A program made the translations under genes and the position numbers. DNA of 64,000 nt, taken from the NCBI GenBank assembly GCA_030220185.1, contig JASPKZ010003845.1, positions 2,923,501 through 2,987,500 on the forward strand. Reading direction: 5' to 3'. Positions 43,000-51,760 of the stretch are shown piece after piece (within the stretch, counting starts at the first letter, position 1; each line of letters begins with the position of its first letter). Below the pieces are notes generated by a model. It saw only the letters and a list, made by a program, of their open reading frames with translations. It was not told the origin of the DNA and did no database searches. The stretch is from Diploptera punctata. Lineage: Eukaryota > Arthropoda > Insecta > Blattodea > Blaberidae.

Positions 43000-43475
43000 A
43001 CTTCAAATCATGGTTATGTTATTCTTCCATCTCATTTTTGGTCTAGCAACTGGGTGCTATTTCTCTGGTTTTCCTTCAAGGAGTTTCCATTCTCCTCTTT
43101 CATTCCTCATTCGTGCCACATGTCCTGCCGACCGCAATCTACGAGACTTAACTGTTCTTATTATATCTGGTATATGATCACAGAGCTCACTCTTATATAG
43201 CCATCTCCATTCACCTGTCTGTTCATCTCTCTTTGGTTTTAAAAAAATCGTAAGAACTTCATTCTCAAATATTCGCAAATATTTCTCCCCCCATTTGATT
43301 TCTCATTAAGATTATACAACTCACTGTTATTGAAGCATTCTCCATTCACCTGTCTGTTTATCTCAATTTGTTAAAAAAAACTCCTAAGAACTTTATTCTC
43401 AAATACTTGCAAAGTTTTCTCCTCCCTTGAAACAAGATTCCATGTTTTCACATCCATATAATATAATCGGATAAT
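43000..43475 (-). pseudogene. two overlapping LINE-B fragments
   Basis: Minus strand: 'VLTIFLKPKRDEQTGEWRWL' and 'RTVKSRRLRSAGHVARMRNE' (43057-43278), followed at 43320-43475 by a second partial repeat of the 'VFENKVLRSFF' segment and CCATGTTTTCACATCCATAT. It looks like an internal duplication of the LINE-B middle part. Confidence 0.75.
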
Positions 43476-43668
43476 AACAGTTTTATATAGAGAATTTGGG
43501 ACGACAAAAAACCTGTAATAGGTCATAGCATGCGTTTCTACAATTGAGCCCATTTTAAATTTATTTCTGCAACTCTTTAGTTGTTCTTTAGTATTCAGAC
43601 TGGGAGGACCACGAGCATCGCGACCGAAAATATACACCGTGCCCACAAATATAGTGTCATACTTTACA
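43476..43668. other. probable LINE-B upstream part, diverged
   Basis: The minus strand continues with 'NSLYKTVIIRLYYMDVKTWN' and 'IVETHAMTYYRFF', the expected upstream order of LINE-B, up to about 43560. The rest is unassigned. Confidence 0.5.
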
Positions 43669-43973
43669 CTACTACTACGTCGCTTTGGATAATCGTATCT
43701 AAATGAAATTGGCGACAATCAAAAGAGAAACTCAAAAAGTTTTGTGCATGTTAACAATGGAGAATAATGGACAACAATACATAAACTAAACTAAATTTAA
43801 TCATTTTTTATGGTCGATAAGGGTTATGAATATTTAGCAGACAGCGATGTCTGCAGCGTCACTTGTGGGGGCCACATTCAATGTCTATGAGGTATAGCAA
43901 AACTTTTTGAGCTTCTCTTTTGATTGTCACCAATTTCATTTAGATACGATTATCCAAACGACGTAGTAGTATG
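43669..43973. mobile_element. MITE-like element with about 70-bp terminal inverted repeats
   Basis: Left repeat ACTACTACGTCGCTTTGGAT to CAAAAAGTTTTG (43669-43745). Right repeat CAAAACTTTTTGAGCTTCTC to CAAACGACGTAGTAGTATGA (43898-43973). The match is interrupted by only a few small differences. The interior (about 150 bp) is noncoding. An open frame reading through it is not a gene. Superfamily unknown. It directly abuts an FB element. Confidence 0.82.
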
Positions 43974-44345
43974 AAGAAAGTTAAAAATTAAATTGTACCT
44001 GTTGGTAGGTGCCGTCGTCCTCAACTTCGTTAAAATATTGTATATAAAATTAACTGGAGCACTTTCGGAAGTTATCTTCCATCTTCTGCAGGTTGAGCTT
44101 CCGCTACTCGTTGTTGTGTACGGTGATGTATACTCCTACTGTTTGTAGCAGCAACTGTTGGAGTATACATCACAGTACACAACAACGAGTAGCGGAAGCT
44201 CAACCCGCAGAAGATGGAAGATAACTTCCGAAAGCGCTCCAGTTAATTTTATATACAATATTTTAACAAAGTTGAGGACGACGGCACCTACCAACAGGTA
44301 CAATTTAATTTTTAACATTCATCATATGACTTCATCTCAACGGAA
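43974..44345. mobile_element. foldback (FB) hairpin element, copy 4
   Basis: Left arm AATTAAATTGTACCTGTTGG ... GCCGTCGTCCTCAACTTCGT ... CTTCCATCTTCTGCAGGTTG to GATGTATACTCC. The spacer is about 20 bp (44138-44157). The right arm is a nearly exact complement, ending AATTTAATTTTTAAC, and the outer end is CATCTCAACGG. Arms are about 160 bp. The short open frames on both strands are mirror images caused by the palindrome. Confidence 0.92.
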
Positions 44346-45065
44346 TTTGATACGCATTTTACTCGTACTAGTATTAGCGTAGTAGTAGTTTATAGTATAA
44401 TACTATATTTGCGGACGCGGTGTATATTGCGCTATTCTATCCGGTATTATGGGAATGAATGGGATGAAAGTCTACTCTGCGATGCTATGTAAGTTGTACG
44501 CAATTTTCTGGGTTATTAGACCAATGAAAATATAGTCATACATCTGATTTCTTTACATTACACCTAGAACTTTACTCGGAATTAGTATAGTAGAACTAAG
44601 ATAGTAACTTGTAACCTGACGCGGCATCTTATCTAATATTTACCTGTCTAGCTTTGATAGTAATGATGTGATATCTAGGTTAACATAGGCTACGTTGTTC
44701 ATAAAGGAGACGAAATGAGTTGTGAAGGTATTCTTGTTTAGTTGCGAGACATAATACAACTATTAAGAATGAACTTTGTACAAAAAGAAAGTTTACAATC
44801 ACAAGTAAAGAATGCTATTATGCAAAACAATAGAAGAAAATAGCACTGTGAACTTAAGGTAACTTGAATTATTACCTAAGTCGTGTTTTAACATTTAACC
44901 TCACAACTGCAATCTCATCGCAAAACCAATATTTTCTGCACATAAACATTGTAAAATGTTAATATTACAACCAAGAATCTGCTATCGCCCGTTTTAAATC
45001 GAATCCAATCGACATACAATGGAGTGTGGCTTCTGCATTGACATCATTATCATTCAATCCTTTTA
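44346..45065. other. unassigned sequence
   Basis: No gene or repeat was recognised. Confidence 0.45.
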
Positions 45066-45079
45066 AAATTCATACTCAA

Positions 45080-45280
45080 CCACCGTTGAGTTCGTTTTGT
45101 GATAAGTTAAAACATATAATTAGTACCTGAGAAAACAGTCGTCCTCAGCATTAAAATTCATTAAAATTCTGTAGTACTCAATCCAGTTGCTGAAGATGGA
45201 ACAAGCAGTTATAAAAGGCCTTCACAATTTTAATGCTGACGACTGTTTTCTCAGGTACTAATTTCATTTTTTAACTTATC
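45080..45280. mobile_element. foldback (FB) element, copy 5, short arms
   Basis: CCGTTGAGTTCG end, arm TAGTACCTGAGAAAACAGTC followed by GTCCTCAGCATTAAAAT, core TTGCTGAAGATGGAAC and AAAAGGCCTTCAC, then the complement ATTTTAATGCTGACGACTGT and TTCTCAGGTACTAATT. Arms are about 40 bp. Confidence 0.8.
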
Positions 45281-45504
45281 ATTATCATTGTTATTATTGT
45301 AGTTATTGTCGTTATTATTGTTGTTAAGTAGTTGGTACTTATATTGAAAGACTGTTTTTAACTATCCTGATTATTTTCATAGGAAAAGTGTTGAAAAGCC
45401 AGAAACATTTTGCACAGAGGTACGAGTATTTTATTTCAGACTATAGTTTCTTGTACGTGACTTATATATTGTTATTGTTACCAACACTATAATCATTATT
45501 CTAA

Positions 45505-45740
45505 CTAACTGGCACTATCGAAGCAGGTTCATAAGCGCGCGAAAATAAGCTCTCCATACATCCCTATCTTGAGATAATGATTTCAATCATCTCCTGTATA
45601 ATTTAGCTTCCTCAAATCATCATTAGTTTTTGTCCCATCTTATTCTTGGCCTACCTACTGCGCATTTTTCCTCTTGGTTTCCTACAGAAGTTTCCATGTC
45701 CCTGTTTAATTTCCCATTCATGTCACATGTCCTGCCCATC
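45505..45740 (-). pseudogene. LINE-B 3' fragment
   Basis: AACTAACTGGCACTATCGAA at the left is the reverse complement of the terminus. The coding trace runs to GACATGTCCTGCCCATCAC... at about 45740, followed by (ATT)n at 45744-45784. Confidence 0.82.
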
Positions 45741-45742
45741 AC

Positions 45743-45743
<1 letters not shown>

Positions 45744-45784
<41 letters not shown>
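45744..45784. repeat. (ATT)n microsatellite
   Basis: ATT repeat. Confidence 0.94.
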
Positions 45785-45786
<2 letters not shown>

Positions 45787-45814
45787 CAGTTAAAGTCTCT
45801 TATCTCTGCCTATA

Positions 45815-45950
45815 CTCGTACATCCCCATATCAGGCAAGAGTGATCCATTACGGGAGTTACTTAACCAAGATAATTTAGATAATCTTATTTCCCTACAGA
45901 TGTCAGCGAATGACAAGTGGTTACCTTATCACCTCAAAGAGACACAATAT
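45815..45950 (-). repeat. SINE-1 3' fragment
   Basis: CATCCCCATATCAGGCAAGA, GGGAGTTACTTAACCAAGAT and CAGATGTCAGCGAATGAC align with 30850-30960 and 20-130. No head is present. Confidence 0.65.
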
Positions 45951-46176
45951 TTAACAAATTAAAATTTAAAAAATAATCAAATGTTGAAATGCACAATAAT
46001 TTTTTCAATGTAAACCAAAATTCCAACTATTTGAATAACTTATTTACAATAAAAAATACTTATAAATGTATCCCTATTTATATTAAATTTGATTTAAAGC
46101 TTAATATATAACAATAAAAAATAAAGAAAATTGTTTAATTAAAATTCTTCCCTATAAAACTAGATATGTACTTATA

Positions 46177-46527
46177 AAGGTGAGAGGTTAAACTGCGCAA
46201 TGGAATAAAAAAAACTAGATATCCTTCTTGTCTTGCTAATTTTTACTCCTAAATATATACATTCATTGATGCCATTGTATAATAACAAATATATGAATAA
46301 TACACAATATGGGCAGGAAGACAACTGACAATTAGACATTCACTCCTACTCGTTACATGTCATCAGGTGGTTATGGTTGTGATAAATGTGTGTTCCGGAG
46401 GCGGCGACATCGATTTATGTCTCTCTATCACAATAATTAAAATGTCACCATTTCTCACAGATTATATATCAAAGACACATACCTTTACCATAGACTTCTT
46501 CTCTATCATAGTTTAACCTCTCACCTT
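46177..46527. mobile_element. MITE-like unit bounded by perfect 18-bp inverted repeats
   Basis: AAGGTGAGAGGTTAAACT at 46177-46194 and its exact complement AGTTTAACCTCTCACCTT at 46510-46527 bound a 351-bp noncoding segment. The interior shows no coding. Confidence 0.55.
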
Positions 46528-46554
46528 ACAGGTACTATTACGTGTCCCATGACA

Positions 46555-46672
46555 CAGAGAACTTACAGTGACACGACCTGTCGGGATAGGGATTTAAATT
46601 TTGGATCACATAAATACTTTTTTGATCACAGAAGGACATGCAGGGGCTCCCCGAATGAGTGAGTTACTGTAG
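46555..46672. repeat. dispersed repeat, copy 1 of 2
   Basis: ACTTACAGTGACACGACCTG, TCGGGATAGGGATTTAAATT, TTTTTGATCACAGAAGGACA and CCCCGAATGAGTGA match 62603-62715. The second copy follows an RNase H scrap, so this may be the 3' UTR of that LINE. Confidence 0.6.
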
Positions 46673-47285
46673 ACGTCTTTGAATAAAAATCGCCGAAGCT
46701 TAGGGGTACAAGTGAAAATCCTGTATAGTAAATGTTCGATTTAATTTCAAGGCTGTGGCTTTGAAGTAGCGTATTTTTACCTAACATGACATCAGGTGAA
46801 AATGATATGAATAAATGGAGATAAAATGAGATGATTTGGGAGGGAACAGGAGTTGAGAGTGTTGGTTGGATGAAATTCGGAGGTTTATGCAAGGTATCAT
46901 ATAATTCAAGGTCTCAACCAAATTTTTGCCCTTTATGCTGCCATCCAAAGACTGCTGTTGGAAACGAGAAGAAAAAAAAATAAAAGAACTTGAAAGTCTG
47001 AAGGTATCGAAAATGATACCCACCGATCACAGTGAGTTGAAGTTATTCTCGAAGCGAGAAAAAAAATAAACGAAAAGGCATCGTATATGACAACTAAAAA
47101 TGCAGGAAGATAAATTTTTTATAAGTTTATTATTAAGTCCATCTCCCTATTGACAGGAAACTATAAATGGAAGGGGCTTTAAAGACGAGGATTATTTAGA
47201 CAGAAGGAAATGGAGAAATTGGAAACAGAGAAACAAAGCGAGTTATTATTTTTATACCTTAAGAGCAAAAAAAAAAAAAAAAGCA
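46673..47285. other. unassigned sequence
   Basis: Minus-strand open frames are short and unrelated to known domains. An A run lies at 47270-47282. Confidence 0.4.
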
Positions 47286-47289
47286 ATTG

Positions 47290-47865
47290 ATGATACAATT
47301 TTAGAGCAAGTGAATAGTTTTAAATATCTAGATTTATTTCAATTTATCATATGTTAAAATTGAAGATATTAATGATACAATGAATTCAATCTAATGTGTA
47401 GCACTCTTAACAGAACCCTTAAAAACACAAGAAAAGAAGCAAACATTAAATTTTATAAAGTAATGGCTGTTCCTGTATTGATGTATGGATCAGAATGTTG
47501 TACTATCATTAAAAGACAATAACAAAGTTTGGAAGCAGTTGAGATGAGATTTCTAGAAATATAGCAAGATATACTCTGCTAGATAAGAAAAGAAATGAAG
47601 ATATGAGAAAGGAACTAAATACTTTCAAACTTACAGATCGAATAATTAAATACAGGAACGCCTGAAAAGAACATGTTGATAGAATGCCAGAAGAAATATT
47701 TCCAAAATTATTGCTAAATTATAAACCAGACGGAAGGAGAAATGTTGGACACCCACACAGAAGATGGACTGAACAATTTTAACAATTCTAGCTTTCATGA
47801 AACCGGAACGAGCCAACAGGCTTAATCCCTGGACGATGAGGAAGAAGAAGAAGAAACAAAGCTAG
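47290..47865 (+). pseudogene. LINE-D fragment
   Basis: 'EQVNSFKYLDLFQF', 'LKNTRKEANIKFYKVMAVPV', 'LMYGSECCTIIKRQ', 'MRFLEI', then 'KYRNA', 'RMPEEIFPKLLLNYKPDGRR' and 'GHPHRRWTEQF', in several frames. Tail GATGAGGAAGAAGAAGAAGA. Confidence 0.75.
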
Positions 47866-48420
47866 TTGTAACAATCTTTAAAAATAATCATAAAAAATCC
47901 TGAATGACGCGAAATCGTTCTAAGTATTTTGATACGTTAATAAATTCGGGATTCTAGTTGCATTTTACAATCTCTTTTTCCCTAGGTACTAATAAGCATG
48001 TAAAGATTGGCGCATTAATTATAATTAACATTGTCAAGGAAAGACAGTCAAATGGATTTGCTTTTTCATTTTGTTTTTCGTTCATTAATTCGAGTTAGTA
48101 AGCAATCCGCTCAATTAAAATTTATCCTGTTATAAAATTCATGCAGAGGTTTGCATTGTCCATCGTGTAAGATAGCCATCGCAACACAATGTTCTTTATA
48201 TTAATTAATTGCTGTGAGATGTCTTTGAAATAAAAGTATTTTTTCTTAATGATGTTAACACAATGCTAAGCTAATAAATATGTAGACGACGTGATTAACT
48301 AGCATCGTTATATTAATTCTACCCGTATTCGGAATAATTTCTCGTAATATCTGTCATGAATGTGCAAAAGGAAGCGTTTGATACGTCTAATCTACAGTCT
48401 ATTTAGACAAAGAGATAAGT
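47866..48420. other. unassigned AT-rich sequence
   Basis: No gene or repeat was recognised. Confidence 0.45.
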
Positions 48421-48423
48421 AAC

Positions 48424-48780
48424 GTGAATATTCTCGAGATTTCTTATTGGTTGTTGGACGCAACGCAGATTTATTTTTTATTCTGGCAGTTTTTTATAGA
48501 AAATATAATTCTAGAACAATTTTCAATTACACTAGTCAACAAAAATTCACTTGGAATTCTTTCCTTTCTCAAAATAGTTTACTATCCTAAATACCAACTA
48601 GTTAGTATAACTGTCACAGGATTGATGATCGGGGCAAGAGGTACTATACCAGGATTCCTAGTCAAATTTTGGAATTCCTTAGATTTGGACAGGGTGTATC
48701 TTTCTAAAATTGCCATCGCTGCCATTAGAGGATCAATTTCAATTTTAAGAAACCATTTTTACAAAATTTCTACTTTGTAG
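48424..48780 (+). pseudogene. R2/restricted-clade-like LINE C-terminal fragment
   Basis: The 118-codon frame ends with 'YQLVSITVTGLMIGARGTIP' then 'GFLVKFWNSLDLDRVYLSKI' and 'AIAAIRGSISILRNHFYK'. The pattern I-G-A-R-G-T-I-P ... L ... I ... A-[IL]-R-G-S ... I-[LV]-R-N-H is the C-terminal restriction-like endonuclease tail I associate with R2/NeSL-type elements and similar polyproteins annotated in many arthropods. No RT core is seen upstream, so it is an isolated 3' fragment, but the frame itself is intact. Confidence 0.5.
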
Positions 48781-48944
48781 TATGTATACTTCAATTACGC
48801 CTACAATTTGAATTTTTTTAATGTATTTACAAAAGGTATTTCATAAATTCAAAAAATCAATTGTCTGTATCATTTTGTCCTTGAGGGAATCCTCTAATGA
48901 GGAAAGTTGTATATAATTAAAAAAAGTGAATACGACGTTCTTCT

Positions 48945-49190
48945 TCTTAACAAGGCGCTGCAGCTTCAATTGGAGAATGTTTTGGCCTTCTCAACGAATT
49001 CTTTCCACACTCTTCTATTCTGGACACATTTGTTCCAATTTCTTATTTCCATCAATTTTATATAATTTACAACATCATCTTCCCAGTTTTTTTGGTCATC
49101 CAATATATTTATGGATTAATGGCTTCCATTTGTAGATGTTTTTACCATCCTTTCATCATCATTCTATATATGTTTCCAATCCAGCTTAAT
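48945..49190 (-). pseudogene. RTE-type 3' end scrap
   Basis: The minus strand near 49110-48970 reads 'WEDDVVNYIKLMEIRNWNKC' and 'VQNRRVWKEFVEKAKTF', the usual C-terminus of RTE-clade ORF2, followed by a short 3' UTR with GAAGAAGAAC. Confidence 0.7.
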
Positions 49191-49192
49191 CT

Positions 49193-49812
49193 TTGTGCTT
49201 TAATGAAGTTAATATTTCAGTTTTTAAGGTAATGGCATTCCAAGGGAAAAATCAAATCAGATCCAAAATAGTAATAGGAAACAAAATCATAGAACAGGTG
49301 AACCATCTCAATTATATAGGATGTGGCATTTCATTTAATTATGATAATGATATAAATAATAAAATAGCAAAATTCCAGGAAATATGTGGTACGATAAAAC
49401 GATCACTAAATAACAAAACAAGAAGAGAGACCCAATTGAAATTTTATAAAATGTTGGCAGCACCGGTACTGCTCTATGGATCAGAAGCCTGGATACATAA
49501 CGAGATCTAAGTAGGATAACGGCGGCAGAAATGAAATTTTTGAGATCTGTTAAAGGGTGCACTAAGGAAGACAGAATCAAGAACACAGAAATAAGACAGG
49601 AACTTGAAATATTTGCAATAACTGATAAAATAGATGCATATAGACAAAAATGGAAGCAACACATAGACAGAATGAATGAAGATAGATATCCAAAACAAAT
49701 AACAAAAATACAAACCTAAAGGCACCCGAGATGTGGGCAGACCTAGAAAGAGATGGGCTGAAGTCGGAACGGGTCAACAGACCTAATCAATGAATGCAGA
49801 TGATGATATGAT
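49193..49812 (+). pseudogene. LINE-D 3' fragment
   Basis: 'QVNHLNYIGCGISFNYDNDI', 'CGTIKRSLNNKTRRETQLKF', 'MLAAPVLLYGSEAWIHNEI', stop, then 'MKFLRSVKGCTKEDRIKNTE', 'KWKQHIDRMNEDRYPKQITK' and a 'MWADLERDGLK'-like end. Tail GATGATGATATGATGAT (49799-49815). Two open frames of 105 and 62 codons are parts of one decayed ORF. Confidence 0.8.
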
Positions 49813-50340
49813 GATTTCTTCATTTGTTCGAACTCTCCATGATCCGTCCTGATTCCTATTGCTCCAAAGATTTTTCTTATTACTTTTTTTTTCAAAGACT
49901 AAAAGCTATTGCTTTTCTGCTTCTTTAAGTATCCAAGTTTCATTAGAATAAGTTACACTATAATATGGCGTTACATTTTGTTTATTAGCTCTAGTTTTTT
50001 TAGGTGAACTAATCTTAAATAGAGATACTAAAAATACACTTTTAAATTCTTTCCTAACTTTGGGTTGAGAAAACTTAATGTCGCATTAGATTATGTTCTA
50101 TCTGGTTTTGTAGATACACTAATAAAAAAAAACTTAATCTTAGTCTTTTCTTTGCGACTCGGTTGTTTTCATTTTCCATTTGCTGAGGAATTCGGTTAAT
50201 TTATGCAATTCCTACGTGAACCACATTTAAATACTTTTATTCGAATTATTACAGACTGCTATTTGAACTAGAATCCCCTAAAACAAACCAATTTAACTGA
50301 GATTCGGAAGTTCCTAATTTATTAATGCATATGGATATGA
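49813..50340. other. unassigned sequence
   Basis: No gene or repeat was recognised. It is probably intronic with respect to the minus-strand exon. Confidence 0.45.
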
Positions 50341-50344
50341 CTGA

Positions 50345-50539
50345 TCAAAACCCATTATATAATAGAAATGGACAGTTAATGACAAATGAAAGAAGTTTTG
50401 AAGAAGTGGATGAATCCAAACACCTAGGAACAATAATTACAAACAATAATGAGGTACAAAAATAAAATTAAACATAGGCTCAATCCTGGAAATGCATGGT
50501 ATTATAGATTATAGGGACTCCTCTCGAAAAACATTTAAG
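50345..50539 (+). pseudogene. LINE-B internal fragment abutting a host exon
   Basis: AATAGAAATGGACAGTTAAT, AACAATAATTACAAACAATA and ACATAGGCTCAATCCTGGAA match 15270-15410. The match extends through CTCTCGAAAAACATTTAAG at 50521-50539. Only about 6 bases separate it from the minus-strand GT splice donor at 50546-50545. Unlike most LINE-B fragments it lacks the 3' terminus, so it was truncated after insertion or copied by another route. Confidence 0.8.
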
Positions 50540-50546
50540 TGGTTAC

Positions 50547-51760
50547 CTTTGGTTGGAACTTGCTCCGATGACTCGGGTTCTAATCTCGCCATGGCAGGTT
50601 GTAGCCCCAGTCTAGAGGTTGGCGGAGGCTGTAGAGGGAACAGTCTGTGTTCACTTGGCCACGTCGTGGCTGTTCCCATGAGATGGTATTGTTCTTCGTC
50701 AGGAATCGGCATAGAACCATTCCCCCTCTGTACACCAATGCCTTGAAGATTAGGAACATACTGCTCAGGTGTCCAGTCGAAGGTAAAGGCAGAATGCGAG
50801 GGTTGATGAGAGACACTACCACCCCCGCTGTTACTGTTGCTCCCTGGAGTTCCCGTCGGTGTGGGAGGAGTAGTGGTCATGTAAGGACTGAGATCTTGGT
50901 GGATGATATCCGGAACTTTTTGTACAGTTGTGTCTGACCACGGAGGACTTGGATTCCACTGCTCCATGAATTCTGCTGGGTCTACCATTGCTGCTTTTAC
51001 GAGGACTCTCGGTCGTCCTACAGGATGTTGGATTGAAGTAACCATAGGAGATGAAGATACTAAAATTGTACCACCTCCACCGGCACCTCCTCCCCGATCA
51101 AGATCCACAATTACTTCTACCGAAGGAGAAGATCTAGGAGATGTGACAGAAGGAGATCTAAGAAGTTCAAGTTTGTTTCTATTTGCATTGTGATTGCTTA
51201 AAGTTTTTCTCTTTTGAGGGGTGGATGATGGTGGTGTTCTTACTTCTTCTACGGGTAATAGGTATCGCTCTTCACCCTGTTCCTCGGAGGGATGAGGTAT
51301 TGAGTAATCCACAGGTTCAGCTTCATTTCTACGTCCGTAACGATATCCGGATGAATCCGGAGGTTGACCAGGTGTTGGAGTAGGGTAACCAGGACTCTCA
51401 GCGTCGGTGGGGTTGTGAAGATGGTGGTGTTGGCTAGCAGAGCCGTTGAGACCGTGGTGGTGGTGGTGATGAGTAGGAATAACTCCTGAAGGAGCTGGTG
51501 ACATTTGGTGATGATGGTGGAGGTAGTTTGTATGATGACTGGGATCGTGATGGGGATAAGGTGACATCACTTGGGGGTGTGGGGGCGGTGGTGGCGGTGG
51601 CGGAGGATGAGGGTGGGGGTGGTAATATGCCGCCGCTGCTGCAGCTGCCATTCTGGAGGCGGCATGAGCTTCATATGCCAGACCGTACTGAAGTTTGCTC
51701 TGAACCATGTAGTAATGGTAGAGCCAGCTGTTCGCCCGCATCACACTGGCTTCACGTTCG
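50547..51760 (-). CDS. internal exon of a transcription factor, tentatively dysfusion/NPAS4-like bHLH-PAS
   Basis: The acceptor (TTTGTTTGTTGCAG, AG at 51762-51761) and donor (AAAG|GTAACC, GT at 50546-50545) frame a 1214-bp exon that is open throughout. It enters with one base of a split codon and leaves at phase 1, coding 404 residues. It starts 'EREASVMRANSWLYHYYMVQ'. With the codon completed by an upstream base (possibly Ser) this resembles the '..LS..EA...R' sequence just after PAS-B in NPAS4/dysfusion proteins. Then follow a poly-Ala patch, His/Pro-rich runs (PHPHPPPPPPPPP, then HHHHHGLNG), a basic 'TPQKRKTLSNHNANRNK' segment, a Gly-rich run, and conserved-looking blocks 'PPWSDTTVQKVPDIIHQDLS', 'PYMTTTPPTPTGTPG' and 'FTFDWTPEQYVPNL'. 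No DNA-binding or PAS domain lies in this exon. The role would be transcriptional activation in the nucleus. Coding status is near certain. The family is inference from a short match and order. Confidence 0.8.

Noticed and set aside
44136..44382. Two small frames on opposite strands
   Set aside because: Mirror images generated by the FB palindrome.
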